In this document: one piece after another, positions 17,399 through 26,800 of the stretch
Layout of the letters: each line of letters opens with the position of its first letter
Position numbering within the stretch: the first letter of the stretch is position 1
Origin: Silanimonas sp.
GTDB lineage: Bacteria > Pseudomonadota > Gammaproteobacteria > Xanthomonadales > Xanthomonadaceae
DNA: 64,000 bases
Reading direction: 5' to 3'
Assembly (NCBI GenBank): GCA_018334015.1
Contig: JAGXTI010000014.1
Span: 186,001 to 250,000, forward strand
Made by a program: the position numbers and the translations under genes
Notes under the pieces: generated by a model
Seen by the model: only the letters and a program-made list of their open reading frames with translations
What the model was told of the DNA's origin: nothing
The model's database searches: none

Positions 17399-19668
17399 CG
17401 CGGCGTCTCCTTTTTGCGCTTGAGACCTTGCAGCAGGTGCAAAACGGCAAAGAAAGCGGCGGCGACCACGGCGATCTCGCCGAAGGTATCGATCGCACGG
17501 AAGTCGACCAGGATCACGTTGACCACGTTGCGGCCGTGGGCCTCGGGAACAGCGGTGGCACCGAAGTAGTCGATCAGTGTCCGGTCTTCCGGGCCGGACA
17601 ATCCCGCCAGCACCATCCAGAAGGTCAACACGCCACCTCCGAGAGCAATCAGGCCGCGAGCCAGTTCGCGCAAGGGTCGAGGTCGTTCGCTCCTTACACC
17701 GCGCCGGAATGCACCGGTCTTCAGCAGGATGGCGACCAGCATCACGATGAAGGCCACCTCGACGGTGAATTGGGTCAGTGCGAGGTCGGGGGCGCCGAGA
17801 AACAAGAACACAGCTGCCGATCCGAAACCCACCAGACCACTGGCGAGCAGAAGAAGCAGGGAACTCCGCACCAGAAGCGCAGCGATGGCACCGAGGCCGA
17901 TCACGATCAAGCCGGGCAGGGTGCCGGACGGCAAGCTCATGGGCGCCACCGCCGGTGGTGAAGCGATCAGCACGACCAGAGCCAATGCTGCGATCAGGAA
18001 GCCTGCCGCCATGAGGGTGTAGGTGCTCGCCTGGCCGTTTTGCAGACGCCGGGTCGCCCAAGCACCCGAGGCTGGAATGGCCTTCAGCAGGCGCTCGTAG
18101 TGGGCGACCATCCCGACCCGATCGATCAGCGGGAAGCCGCGCTCCAGCATGCGGTGCAGGCGGTCCCAGCCCAAGTAGATGACGAGGCCGGCACCCAGCG
18201 TGGCCACCACGCCGGTCAGGCCGTCGAGGCCGATCGTGCCGACACCCAGCACCGTGCTCGGCAGGGCACCGCCCATGGCGACGGCGCTGTGGTCGAGCAG
18301 AGGCGCGAGCCATTCCGGCTGCAGCCCGAAGGCCAGTCCGACGCCGGCCACCAGCAGCGGCGGCAGGCGCATCGCCCAGCCGGCCTCGTGGATCTGCACG
18401 GGCACCGGTCGGCCGTTGCGATGCCAGAAGATGCGCACCGCCGCCACGGCAGCCACCGCCACCGAGACCGCACCGACCATCAGGCTGGCATAGCCGGCCC
18501 AGACGAAGACCCCACCCTCGGCACGGGCGATGTCGATCAGGTGCTTGGCGAAATAGCCGAGCGAGAACGGCATCCCGGCCATCGACACCGCCGCGATAGC
18601 AGCGGCGGCGGCGGTCCAGGGCATGCGCGGGGCGAGGCCGGCGAGGTCGTCGATGCTGCGGCTGCCGGTGCAGTGGTCGACATTGCCGGCGACGAAGAAC
18701 AGCGGTGCCTTGTACAGCGCATGGGCGAGCAGGAAGGCCGCCATCGCGCCCGGTGCCACCGCGCCGGGCAGGCCGATCAGCATGGTCAGGGTGCCCAGCG
18801 CCGACACCGTCGACCAGGCGAGGATGCGCTTGAGGTCGCGTTCGCGCAGGGCCAGCAGCATCGACCAGGCGGCGGTGAGGCCACCGAAACCGACCAGCAG
18901 CATCTGCCAGAGGTCGAGGTCGTGGAAGGCAGGATCGAGCCGGGCCATCAGGTAGACGCCCAGCTTCACCATGGTGGCGGAATGCAGGTAGGCCGACACC
19001 GGGGTCGGCGCCGCCATCGCGTTCGGCAACCAGAAGTGGAAGGGTATCTGCGCCGACTTGCTGAAGGCACCGACCAGCACGCAGCCGAGCGCCAGCGGCA
19101 GCGCCGGATGCTCCAGCCAGTTCGGCGCGGTCGCGATCAGGCCGCTGATGGAATAGGTGCCGGCGATGGCACCCAGCATGATGAAGCCGGCCAGCATGAC
19201 CAGCCCGCCGCCGGCAGTGACCATCAGCGCCTGCTGCGCGGAGCGCCGCGCCGCGGCTTTTTCGTGTTTGAAGCCGACCAGCAGGAAAGAGGTGAGGCTG
19301 GTCATCTCCCAGAACACGAACAGCAGCAGCAGGTTGTCGGCGCTGACCGTGCCCAGCATCGCCAGCATGAAGGCGATCAGCGCACCGAACAGGCGCAGGC
19401 GTTGCTTGACCCCGGCCATGTAGCCGGCGGCGTAGATGAAGACCAGAGTGCCGATGCCGGCGATCAGCAGGATGAACTGCAGGGCCAGGCCGTCGATGCG
19501 GAAAGCCAGGCTGATGCCGAGCGAGGGGATCCAGGGCCAGGCCGCAACCAGAATGCGGTCGCCGCCGGCGGTGGTCCACCAGGCCAGCAGCAGGATGAGG
19601 GCGGGGACCAGGGCGAGCCAGCCGAGACGGCTGGTGCCGTGGGCGGCCGGGGATTCGTCGTTGGCCAT
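17395..19668 (-). CDS. mnhA: Mrp Na+/H+ antiporter subunit A
   Basis: 757 residues from ATG 19668, which has GGAG 8 bases upstream; an earlier in-frame start would add 21 residues. It is NuoL-like with about 20 membrane helices: [17 protein letters not shown] holds the key Glu (about residue 117), then [35 protein letters not shown] (conserved Lys and His). The C-terminal quarter (about residues 590-757) carries the MrpA-specific domain with [19 protein letters not shown]. First gene of the operon. The complex exports Na+ for H+ and supports salt and pH tolerance. The 3' third has lower GC than the 5' part. Confidence 0.96.
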   Translation of the reverse strand: MANDESPAAHGTSRLGWLALVPALILLLAWWTTAGGDRILVAAWPWIPSLGISLAFRIDGLALQFILLIAGIGTLVFIYAAGYMAGVKQRLRLFGALIAFMLAMLGTVSADNLLLLFVFWEMTSLTSFLLVGFKHEKAAARRSAQQALMVTAGGGLVMLAGFIMLGAIAGTYSISGLIATAPNWLEHPALPLALGCVLVGAFSKSAQIPFHFWLPNAMAAPTPVSAYLHSATMVKLGVYLMARLDPAFHDLDLWQMLLVGFGGLTAAWSMLLALRERDLKRILAWSTVSALGTLTMLIGLPGAVAPGAMAAFLLAHALYKAPLFFVAGNVDHCTGSRSIDDLAGLAPRMPWTAAAAAIAAVSMAGMPFSLGYFAKHLIDIARAEGGVFVWAGYASLMVGAVSVAVAAVAAVRIFWHRNGRPVPVQIHEAGWAMRLPPLLVAGVGLAFGLQPEWLAPLLDHSAVAMGGALPSTVLGVGTIGLDGLTGVVATLGAGLVIYLGWDRLHRMLERGFPLIDRVGMVAHYERLLKAIPASGAWATRRLQNGQASTYTLMAAGFLIAALALVVLIASPPAVAPMSLPSGTLPGLIVIGLGAIAALLVRSSLLLLLASGLVGFGSAAVFLFLGAPDLALTQFTVEVAFIVMLVAILLKTGAFRRGVRSERPRPLRELARGLIALGGGVLTFWMVLAGLSGPEDRTLIDYFGATAVPEAHGRNVVNVILVDFRAIDTFGEIAVVAAAFFAVLHLLQGLKRKKETPR

Positions 19669-19697
19669 GCAACAAACTCCGAGAAACGGCTTGGGGC

Positions 19698-19726
19698 GAC
19701 ATACAAAAGGCCATCGAGGGTAGCAA
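19698..19726 (-). promoter_or_regulatory. Candidate sigma-70 promoter of the mnhABCDEFG operon
   Basis: Reading the minus strand: TTGCTA (-35), 17-base spacer, TATGTC (-10), with the -10 ending 29 bases before the mnhA ATG. The 192-base spacer is shared with divergent hutU. Pattern match only. Confidence 0.42.
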
Positions 19727-19823
19727 ATCATTCGGCCCGATGCCCAAAGGCTGCTTCACTCCGGCCTCATCGCGGCGCGTCTTGCCCGCTCGGCCGAGCG
19801 ACGGTGAAGCCTTGGGGGCGGTC

Positions 19824-19829
19824 TATACT
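19824..19829 (+). promoter_or_regulatory. Candidate -10 box of hutU
   Basis: TATACT, 31 bases before the hutU GTG, is the best -10 match in the spacer. No good -35 at the right distance. No obvious HutC operator palindrome was recognised. Confidence 0.4.
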
Positions 19830-19860
19830 TTCCGCTCGTTTCTCCGTCGCCCGAGCCGCT

Positions 19861-21534
19861 GTGACCGACCTCCGCCACGATCCCTCCCGCGTGCTCCGCG
19901 CCCCGCGCGGCAGCACCCTGCGTTGCAAGAACTGGCGCACCGAAGCCGCGCTGCGGATGCTGATGAACAACCTCGACCCCGAGGTGGCCGAAGACCCGGC
20001 CGCGCTGGTGGTCTACGGCGGCATCGGCCGCGCCGCCCGCGATTGGCCCAGTTTTGACGCCATCGTCGCCGTGCTGGAGCGGCTGGAGGACGATCAGACC
20101 CTGCTGATCCAGAGCGGCAAGCCGGTCGGCGTGTTCCCGACCCACCCCGACGCCCCGCGCGTGCTGATCGCCAATTCCAACCTGGTGCCGCACTGGGCGA
20201 CCTGGCAGCACTTCAACGAGCTCGATGCGAAAGGATTGGCGATGTACGGCCAGATGACCGCCGGTTCGTGGATCTACATCGGCTCGCAGGGCATCGTGCA
20301 AGGCACTTATGAGACCTTCGCGGAAATGGGTCGCCAGCATTTCGGTGGCGAACTCGGCGGGCGCTGGATCCTCACCGCGGGCCTGGGCGGCATGGGCGGC
20401 GCGCAGCCGCTCGCCGCGACCATGGCCGGTGCCTCGATGCTCGCCATCGAATGCCGGCAAAGCCGCATCGACATGCGCCTGCGCACCCGCTACGTCGACG
20501 AGCAGGCCACCGACCTCGACGACGCCCTGGCGCGCATCGAGCGCTACTGCAGCGAGGGCAGGGCGCGCTCGGTCGCGCTGCTCGGCAATGCCGCCGAGAT
20601 CCTGCCGGAACTCGTGCGCCGCGGTATCCGCCCGGATGCCGTCACCGACCAGACCTCGGCGCACGATCCGCTGCACGGCTACCTGCCGGCCGGCTGGACC
20701 CTCGAACGCTGGCTCGACGAGCAGAAGCATGCGCCCGAGCGCGTCATCGAGGCGGCCAAACATTCGATGCGCCTGCATGTCGAGGCGATGCTGCGCTTCG
20801 CCGACATGGGCATCCCGGTGTTCGACTACGGCAACAACCTCCGCCAGATGGCCAAGGATGCCGGCTGCACCGATGCCTTCGACTTCCCCGGCTTCGTACC
20901 GGCCTACATCCGCCCGCTGTTCTGCCGCGGCATCGGCCCGTTCCGCTGGGTGGCACTCTCTGGCGACCCGGAGGACATCGCCAAGACCGACGCCAAGGTG
21001 AAGGCGCTGATCCCCAACGACCCGCACCTGCACCGCTGGCTCGACATGGCCAAGGAGCGCATAGCCTTCCAGGGCCTGCCGGCGCGCATCTGCTGGGTGG
21101 GCCTCGGCGACCGCCATCGCTTGGCCCTTGCCTTCAACGCGATGGTGCGCTCGGGCGAGCTGAAAGCGCCGATCGTGATCGGCCGCGACCACCTCGACTC
21201 CGGCAGCGTGGCCAGCCCGAACCGCGAGACCGAGGCCATGCTCGATGGCTCGGATGCGGTCTCCGACTGGCCGCTGCTGAACGCCATGCTCAACGTCGCC
21301 GGGGGTGCCACCTGGGTGTCACTGCACCACGGTGGCGGCGTCGGCATGGGCTTCTCCCAGCACAGCGGCGTGGTGATCGTCGCCGACGGCAGCGAAGCCG
21401 CCGACGCGCGGCTCGCCCGCGTGCTCTGGAACGATCCGGGCACCGGGGTGATGCGCCACGCCGACGCCGGTTACGAGGAGGCTCGCGCCTGCGCCCGCGA
21501 GCAGGGCCTCGATCTGCCGATGCTGCGGGCCTGA
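19861..21534 (+). CDS. hutU: Urocanate hydratase
   Basis: 557 residues from GTG 19861, matching the usual length of about 555. HutU adds water to urocanate to give imidazolone-5-propionate using tightly bound NAD+. Conserved landmarks: [17 protein letters not shown] (about 54-70), the NAD-binding glycine run [14 protein letters not shown] (about 172-185), [14 protein letters not shown] (about 261-274) and the active-site region [10 protein letters not shown] (about 355-364, with Cys) followed by [15 protein letters not shown]. The frame is open more than 1.8 kb upstream, which is only antisense to mnhA. It is separated from hutI/hutF by the ybdK-like gene and the Mrp operon, so the hut genes here form at least two transcription units. 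Confidence 0.97.
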   Translation: MTDLRHDPSRVLRAPRGSTLRCKNWRTEAALRMLMNNLDPEVAEDPAALVVYGGIGRAARDWPSFDAIVAVLERLEDDQTLLIQSGKPVGVFPTHPDAPRVLIANSNLVPHWATWQHFNELDAKGLAMYGQMTAGSWIYIGSQGIVQGTYETFAEMGRQHFGGELGGRWILTAGLGGMGGAQPLAATMAGASMLAIECRQSRIDMRLRTRYVDEQATDLDDALARIERYCSEGRARSVALLGNAAEILPELVRRGIRPDAVTDQTSAHDPLHGYLPAGWTLERWLDEQKHAPERVIEAAKHSMRLHVEAMLRFADMGIPVFDYGNNLRQMAKDAGCTDAFDFPGFVPAYIRPLFCRGIGPFRWVALSGDPEDIAKTDAKVKALIPNDPHLHRWLDMAKERIAFQGLPARICWVGLGDRHRLALAFNAMVRSGELKAPIVIGRDHLDSGSVASPNRETEAMLDGSDAVSDWPLLNAMLNVAGGATWVSLHHGGGVGMGFSQHSGVVIVADGSEAADARLARVLWNDPGTGVMRHADAGYEEARACAREQGLDLPMLRA

Positions 21535-21544
21535 AGCGCGCCGC

Positions 21545-22429
21545 TCAGTGCGGCGCCAGCACCTGCAGAAGGTAACGTTTCTCGGCCAGCAGCACGGCCG
21601 GGTCGAGCGCGCCCAGGTTGATGCGGGCGCGGCGCTTGGCGGCGACATCCTGCAACAGATAATGGAGGGTCGGGTTCTTGAAGAAGAAGCGGCCGATGCC
21701 GAAATCGAGCATCGGCAGGCCGATCCGCGACGCCAGCAGGTGGGCGAAAGCCATCGAAGGCGCGGCATTGGCGCTGACGTCGATCTCCTCGACCACGGTG
21801 AAGCCACTGCGGGCGATGGCCTCGCGGTAGTCGAGCAGCAGCTGGCCCGAACGGTTGCGGGTCTGCTCCTTCAAACGGTAGTAGTCGATGTTGATCCAGC
21901 GGCCGCCCGGTGCCAGCAGCGCGCGCATCACCGGCACACCGCGGTCCAGCGGCACGTTGTGGAAGGACTCCATGCTGGTCAGCACGTCGAAGCGGCCGCG
22001 CCAGCGATCAAGGTCGATGGCCTCGAGCGGTGATTCGATCACCTCGCAGCCGTGGCGCTCGCGCACATAACAGGCATGCGCCGAACTGGGCGTGAGGCCG
22101 GAGGCTTCGATGCCCCGGGCGCGGAGCTGGCCGATCAGGCCGCCGGTGCCGCAGCCCACATCGAGCACGCGGGCACCGTCCGGCACGCGGCGGCTGACCA
22201 GGTCGGTGTAGGCCTGCATCGCCGCCTTGAGGCTGGCGAGGCTGATGGTTTCGGGATCATCCGGGATCGGGTCGAAGTAGCCGGCATGCAGGTAGTCGTT
22301 GCCGAAGCAGGCCTGGTAGAACTGCAGTTCGAGATCGCCGCGGCCGTCGTGGCGCGCCTCGCGCGCGGCGCGGCGGTGGGCGAGCAGGGCCATCGGATGG
22401 GCGGCGCGGCGCAGGATGTCGAGGAGCAT
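21545..22429 (-). CDS. Class I SAM-dependent methyltransferase
   Basis: 294 residues from ATG 22429; a TTG at 22486 overlapping the stop of the upstream gene would add 19 residues. Rossmann-type motif I VLDVGCGTGGLIGQL (about residues 87-101), motif II-like ESPLEAIDL, and FDVLTSMESFHNV are typical of the cyclopropane-synthase/UbiE-like group. N-terminal HAGYFDPIPDD resembles SAM methyltransferases acting on lipids or small molecules. The substrate is unknown. Convergent with hutU (10 bases) and downstream of a receiver-domain gene on the same strand. Confidence 0.82.
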   Translation of the reverse strand: MLLDILRRAAHPMALLAHRRAAREARHDGRGDLELQFYQACFGNDYLHAGYFDPIPDDPETISLASLKAAMQAYTDLVSRRVPDGARVLDVGCGTGGLIGQLRARGIEASGLTPSSAHACYVRERHGCEVIESPLEAIDLDRWRGRFDVLTSMESFHNVPLDRGVPVMRALLAPGGRWINIDYYRLKEQTRNRSGQLLLDYREAIARSGFTVVEEIDVSANAAPSMAFAHLLASRIGLPMLDFGIGRFFFKNPTLHYLLQDVAAKRRARINLGALDPAVLLAEKRYLLQVLAPH

Positions 22430-22482
22430 CGTCGCGGTCGGTGGGGGCGGGCCCCGGATCGTCGGCGCGATGGCCGGCTCCG

Positions 22483-23034
22483 TCAAGTCGATGCCGAGGC
22501 GCGCCGCGGGCGGTCCTCGGCATCGAGCAGCTTCTCGACGCGGGCGAACACCTCGAAGCGCGAGAACGGTTTCTTCATGAAATCGTCGGCGCCGATGCGC
22601 TGGGCGTAGAACTGCTCGGTGGCTTGCTCGTTGCCGGACATCATGATGACCGGGATGTCGCGGCTGGCGGCATCGCGGCGGATGCGGCGCAAGGCCTCGA
22701 AGCCGTTGATGCCGGGCAGCACGATGTCGAGGAAGACGATCTCGGGGGCCTGGTGGGCGATCTTCTCGAGCCCCTGCTCGGCATCGGCGGCGGTTTCGAG
22801 CTGGTAGCGGTTCTGCAGCAGCATCCGCTCCAGTGCGGCGGTGACCGTCGCCGAATCGTCGATGATCAGTGCGCGGGTGCCGTCGCGGGCATTGCGGCGG
22901 TCGTGCAGGCGGCGTTCGAGCCCGGCGCGCGCCTTGCTCTCTTCCTCGAGTTCGGAGCGGTTGATCGCGTCCTCAGGGCGGCCCGAGGAGCTGGCCTGGG
23001 TGAGGAAGCGCTTGAGGCGGTCGAGCAGGCTCAT
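22483..23034 (-). CDS. Stand-alone response-regulator receiver protein with N-terminal extension
   Basis: 183 residues. About 50 charged residues (MSLLDRLKRFLTQ, then an Arg/Glu-rich stretch) precede a receiver domain at about residues 53-170: RALIIDDSATV (acidic pocket DD), IVFLDIVLPGINGFEAL (phospho-acceptor Asp, about residue 101), VIMMSGNEQ and the conserved Lys in MKKPFSR (about 150). There is no DNA-binding output, as in CheY/PilG-type proteins. The cognate kinase is not next to it. The reading frame runs upstream through the Bcp gene, but ATG 23034 is the natural start. Confidence 0.87.
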   Translation of the reverse strand: MSLLDRLKRFLTQASSSGRPEDAINRSELEEESKARAGLERRLHDRRNARDGTRALIIDDSATVTAALERMLLQNRYQLETAADAEQGLEKIAHQAPEIVFLDIVLPGINGFEALRRIRRDAASRDIPVIMMSGNEQATEQFYAQRIGADDFMKKPFSRFEVFARVEKLLDAEDRPRRASAST

Positions 23035-23113
23035 GGCGATGGGTCCATCCGAACGGCCCCGGCAGCCTCGCACAGCCGGCCGCCGACGGGAAGCCGGCCG
23101 CCCCGGGCGGCTT

Positions 23114-23647
23114 TCAGGGTTTGGGCTTGCGGGCCGGGGCGGCTTTCTTGGCCGGCGCGGCTTTCTTGGCCGGGGCAGCTTTCTTGGCCGGTACCCCGAG
23201 TGCCGCCAGGATCTCCTCGGCGTGGCCGTCCGGGCTGACCTTCGGCCAGACCTTTTCGATGCGGCCATCCGGGCCGACCAGCACGGTGCTGCGCGCCACG
23301 CCCATGTAGGTCTTGCCGTACATGCTCTTTTGCACCCAGACGCCCAGGGCCTTGAGCAGGCTCAGCTCGGGGTCGGCCAGCAGCGGAAAATTGAGCTGGT
23401 GCTTGCTCGCGAATTTCTGGTGCGAGGCATCGGTGTCGGCCGAGACGCCGAACACCGCCACACCGGCGGCGGCGAAGCCCGCCTGCTGGTCGCGGAAACC
23501 GCAGGCCTCGCGGGTGCAGCCCGGGGTGTCGTCCTTCGGGTAGAAAAACAGCACGTAACGCTGGCCGAACAGGCTCTCCGTGCTCACCATGCGCCCGTCG
23601 GACGCCTTGAGTGCGAAAGCCGGAATCGAAGCACCAACATCGAGCAT
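23114..23647 (-). CDS. bcp: Thiol peroxidase Bcp (PrxQ) with Lys/Ala repeat tail
   Basis: 177 residues. A thioredoxin-fold peroxiredoxin that reduces peroxides in the cytoplasm: FFYPKDDTPGCTREACGFRD holds the peroxidatic Cys and the second Cys five residues later, the PrxQ pattern. The domain ends around residue 152 (HAEEILAALGV). After it comes a roughly 25-residue tail of PAKKAA units repeated about four times and ending in ARKPKP, not part of normal Bcp. ATG 23647 is chosen over GTG 23653 because GAGGTG lies 5 bases before it. The tail resembles that of bTHX in this window. Confidence 0.95.
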   Translation of the reverse strand: MLDVGASIPAFALKASDGRMVSTESLFGQRYVLFFYPKDDTPGCTREACGFRDQQAGFAAAGVAVFGVSADTDASHQKFASKHQLNFPLLADPELSLLKALGVWVQKSMYGKTYMGVARSTVLVGPDGRIEKVWPKVSPDGHAEEILAALGVPAKKAAPAKKAAPAKKAAPARKPKP

Positions 23648-23790
23648 GGGCACACCTCGGGAAGCGGAATCGACTCCCGATTATGCCCTGTCAGGCGGGG
23701 TTCAGGGGTGCCGGCGGCGGGCTTCGGGCTGTCGAGGCGACCGGTTCCGAAAGCCCTGCAGGCCGGGGCGGCTCATCGGAGCGCAGCGGC

Positions 23791-23799
23791 TGCTACAGT
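23791..23799 (+). promoter_or_regulatory. Candidate extended -10 promoter for the MFS gene
   Basis: TGCTACAGT (TG-n-TACAGT) 39 bases before the ATG of the transporter gene. Same core as upstream of bTHX, tpiA and the SRPBCC gene. Confidence 0.38.
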
Positions 23800-23838
23800 C
23801 GCGCCGCCTGCCCGCCGTGCCGCCGAGGAAACCCCACG

Positions 23839-25149
23839 ATGAACCGAATGCGCCGCGCCTACGCCGATGCCGGCACGCCTCCGGTGCGGCGGCGCGAATT
23901 GTGGGCCTGGGCCGGCTTCGATTTCGCCAATTCCGGCTACACCACGGTGGTCATCACCGCCATCTTCAACGCCTATTTCGTGAGCGTGGTGGCGGCTGGT
24001 GCCGATTGGGCGACCTTCGCTTGGACCGCTGCCCTCTCCTTGTCCTACGCGATCGTGGTCGCCACCGCGCCCCTGCTCGGCCTGTACGCCGATGCCCATG
24101 CCCGCAAGCGCCGCTTGCTGATGGTCACCACGCTGCTTTGCGCCACCGGCACGGCGGCCCTGTGGTTCTGCGGGCCGGGTGATGTGGCTCTGGCCCTGGT
24201 GCTGATCGTGCTGACCAATGCCGCGTTCGGCACCGGCGAGAACCTGATCGCCGCATTCCTGCCCGAACTGGCCCGCGACGAAGGCATGGGGCGGCTCTCG
24301 GGATACGGCTGGGCGCTGGGTTATGGCGGGGCGGTGCTGCTGCTCGCGGTCTGCCTGTGGTGGGTGATGGGTGCCGAAGAGCGGGGCAGCGACACCTCGA
24401 CGGCGGTGCGCGAGACCCTGCTGCTCACCGGCGCCACCATCCTGCTGGCGGCGCTGCCCACTTTCCTGCTGCTCAAGGAGCGCACGCCGCCGGCGCCGCA
24501 GCCCTTCACCGCGATCTGGGCGGCCTCGAAAAGGCGCTGGCGCGGCATGCTGGGCGGCGTCAGCGACCTGCCGCAACTCCAGCGTTTTCTGTTCTGCATC
24601 ATCGCCTTCCAGGCCGGCGTCGGCACGGTCATCACGATCGCCGCGATCTACACCACCGAGGCGCTGGGTTTCACCCCGGCCGAGAGCATCCAGCTCGTGC
24701 TGGTGGTCAACATCACGGCGGCGGTGGGGGCGGCCCTGTTCGGTCACCTGCAGGACCGCATCGGTCATCGCAATGCCCTGGCACTGGCCTTGGTGGGCTG
24801 GCTGCTGGCGATCGGCCTGCTTGCCGCGTCCGACGCCCGGGCGGTGGTCTGGACCGCCGCCAACCTGGCCGGCATCTGCATGGGCGCCAGCCAGTCGGCC
24901 GGTCGCGCCCTGGTCGGCGTGCTCTGCCCGGCTGGGCGCGAAGCCGAGGTGTTCGGCCTCTGGGGCTTCGCGGTCAAGACGGCGATGATCCTCGGGCCGC
25001 TGGGCTACGGGATCATCAGCTGGATGACCGAGGGCCGCCACGAGTTGGCGATGGGCTTCACCGCCCTGTTCTTCGTGCTCGGGCTGGTGCTGCTGGCCCG
25101 TGTCGACGTGGCGCGTGGACGCCTGGAGGCCGGTCGCAGCAGCGCATGA
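23839..25149 (+). CDS. MFS transporter, UMF1/Atg22-like family
   Basis: 436 residues with about 12 membrane helices. The start of the membrane part, ELWAWAGFDFANSGYTTVVITAIFNAYFV, is the signature of the UMF1 (Atg22-like) major facilitator group, whose substrates are mostly unknown. A cytoplasmic loop of about 25 residues (TPPAPQPFTAIWAASKRRW) lies between the two halves. ATG 23839 opens the recognisable protein; the frame upstream is non-conserved. Overlaps the next gene by four bases (ATGA), so the two transporters are co-translated. Confidence 0.9.
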   Translation: MNRMRRAYADAGTPPVRRRELWAWAGFDFANSGYTTVVITAIFNAYFVSVVAAGADWATFAWTAALSLSYAIVVATAPLLGLYADAHARKRRLLMVTTLLCATGTAALWFCGPGDVALALVLIVLTNAAFGTGENLIAAFLPELARDEGMGRLSGYGWALGYGGAVLLLAVCLWWVMGAEERGSDTSTAVRETLLLTGATILLAALPTFLLLKERTPPAPQPFTAIWAASKRRWRGMLGGVSDLPQLQRFLFCIIAFQAGVGTVITIAAIYTTEALGFTPAESIQLVLVVNITAAVGAALFGHLQDRIGHRNALALALVGWLLAIGLLAASDARAVVWTAANLAGICMGASQSAGRALVGVLCPAGREAEVFGLWGFAVKTAMILGPLGYGIISWMTEGRHELAMGFTALFFVLGLVLLARVDVARGRLEAGRSSA

Positions 25150-26381
25150 GTCCGATCCCCCTTCCTTCGCGCGCCCGGCTTGCCTTCGTGCTGGGGGCGC
25201 TGGCCATGTTCGGCCCGTTCTCGATCGACACCCTTTTTCCGGCTTTCGCCGTGATCGGCCGCGAGTTCGCCGCCACGCCGGCTGCCGTGCAGCAGACGAT
25301 CAGCGTCTACCTGCTGGGCTATGGCCTGATGGCGCTGTTCCATGGCGCGATCTCCGATGCCATCGGCCGCCGTCCGGTCATCCTCTGGGGCATCGCCCTG
25401 TTCGGGCTGGCCTCGGTCGGATGCGCGCTCAGCACCGACCTGCCGACCCTGCTGGCCTTCCGCTTCATCCAGGGTCTGTGCGCCGGTGTCGGGCTGATCG
25501 TTGGCCGCGCGGTGATCCGCGACCTGCACGACGGCGAAGAGGCGCAGCGGCTGATGAGCCAGGTCTCGATGATCTTCAGCATCGCCCCGGCCCTGGCGCC
25601 GATCGTCGGTGGCTGGATCCTCGGCTTCGCCGACTGGCAGGCGATCTTCTGGTTCCTGGTTGCTTTCTGCGTGCTGCTGTTCATCGTGGTCGAACGCCTG
25701 CTGCCCGAGACCCATCCGCCGGAGCGCCGCCTGCCACTGCAGGCCGGCCCCTTGCTCGGCAACTACCTCGCGATGCTGCGGCACCGGCGTTTCATGTGGC
25801 TGGTGGCGGTGTCCACCCTCAATTTCGCCGCGCTGTTCCTCTACATCAGCTCGGCCCCGGTGGTGGTGATGCAGCATCTGGACTTGAGCGAGCAGGATTT
25901 CGGCTGGTTCTTCGTGCCGGTGATCGCCGGCATGCTGGTTGGCGCCTGGATCACCGGGCGGGCGGCCGGCCGCCACGGTGCCCGACGGATGCTGGTGCTG
26001 GGCTTCGCCTGCGGCCTGCTCGCGGCCCTGTGGAACCTCGCCTACGCGCTGTTCACCAGTGACTATGCCTGGCCCTGGGCGGTGGCACCGCTGGTGCTTT
26101 TGTCCTTCGGCGTGGCCGTGGTGTTCCCGCAGCTCATGCTGCAGATGCTCGACCTCTACCCCGCGCAGCGGGGTAGCGCCTCGTCGATGCAGGCTTTCCT
26201 CTCGCTGATGTTCCAAGCCGGCGTGGCCGGCCTGCTTTCGCCGCTGCTTTCGGCCGACCCCGCCGGACTGGCGCTGGTGGCCCTCTGCCTCGCCGTTTCA
26301 GCCCTGCTGCTCTGGGTCTGGGGTGAGGCTGCGCAGGGCGGCGGCAACAGCCCAGCGAGATGGGCCCGCGCATGGAGGTAG
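25146..26381 (+). CDS. Bcr/CflA-type multidrug efflux MFS transporter
   Basis: 411 residues, about 12 membrane helices. The drug:H+ antiporter-1 pattern is present: SIDTLFPAFAVIGREF in helix 1, DAIGRRPVILWGI (motif A) in loop 2-3 and RFIQGLCAGVGLIVGRAVIRD (helix 4). Family members export bicyclomycin, chloramphenicol or similar compounds; the substrate here is unknown. It is coupled to the upstream MFS gene. Its last ~75 codons lie antisense to the 3' end of the next gene, a 226-base tail-to-tail overlap, and its final residues ([12 protein letters not shown]) look unlike the family end. Confidence 0.9.
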   Translation: MSPIPLPSRARLAFVLGALAMFGPFSIDTLFPAFAVIGREFAATPAAVQQTISVYLLGYGLMALFHGAISDAIGRRPVILWGIALFGLASVGCALSTDLPTLLAFRFIQGLCAGVGLIVGRAVIRDLHDGEEAQRLMSQVSMIFSIAPALAPIVGGWILGFADWQAIFWFLVAFCVLLFIVVERLLPETHPPERRLPLQAGPLLGNYLAMLRHRRFMWLVAVSTLNFAALFLYISSAPVVVMQHLDLSEQDFGWFFVPVIAGMLVGAWITGRAAGRHGARRMLVLGFACGLLAALWNLAYALFTSDYAWPWAVAPLVLLSFGVAVVFPQLMLQMLDLYPAQRGSASSMQAFLSLMFQAGVAGLLSPLLSADPAGLALVALCLAVSALLLWVWGEAAQGGGNSPARWARAWR

Positions 26382-26800
26382 TCTCGGGCATCCTCGGCAT
26401 CGTGCTCGAACCAGGCCCGGGCCGAGCCGAGCCGGAAGCTGTAACCCCAGGCGTCCATGTCGGCGAAGGCGCGTTCACGGCCGAAGCCCGGCAGCGCGTC
26501 GGCCAGCAGCAGTTGCAGGTAGCAGACGGCGTCCTCGTCGCGCTGGGTGTCGCCGGCGTCGGTATGCACCGCGGCACGCTGTTCCGGCGGCATCAGCATC
26601 AGGTGCCCCGCCTCGTGCAACAGGGAATGCACCGGCGTGTCGCCTCGCGCATAGACGCGCGAACCGATGATGCCGGCCTCGCACTCGCCCCAGTAGCTGC
26701 CGGGGATGGCCTCGCCCGGTTCAACCTCGACCAGTTCGAGGCCGAAACGGGCGAGCAGGGCTCTCGGCGCGGCCCGGCCGATGTCAGCCAGCGTCTTCAG
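26156..26800 (-). CDS. Small HExxH protein, putative zinc peptidase-like, without a canonical start
   Basis: The continuous frame spans 214 residues if it begins at CTG 26800, whose last two bases are the first two of the minE stop (CTGA). There is no ATG, GTG or TTG in frame before GTG 26632, yet the segment [20 protein letters not shown] upstream of 26632 looks like genuine protein. The core has [11 protein letters not shown] (HExxH-type zinc motif), [22 protein letters not shown] and [20 protein letters not shown]. The last ~75 residues (after LAGLLPP) are low quality and antisense to the Bcr/CflA gene. It resembles conserved hypothetical proteins of related bacteria, by impression only; enzymatic activity is not shown. 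Confidence 0.6.
   Translation of the reverse strand: MKTLADIGRAAPRALLARFGLELVEVEPGEAIPGSYWGECEAGIIGSRVYARGDTPVHSLLHEAGHLMLMPPEQRAAVHTDAGDTQRDEDAVCYLQLLLADALPGFGRERAFADMDAWGYSFRLGSARAWFEHDAEDARDYLHARAHLAGLLPPPCAASPQTQSSRAETARQRATSASPAGSAESSGESRPATPAWNISERKACIDEALPRCAG

Noticed and set aside
18040..19860. Extending hutU upstream to 18040
   Set aside because: The extra residues are His/Gln/Arg-rich shadow of mnhA on the other strand. HutU starts at GTG 19861.
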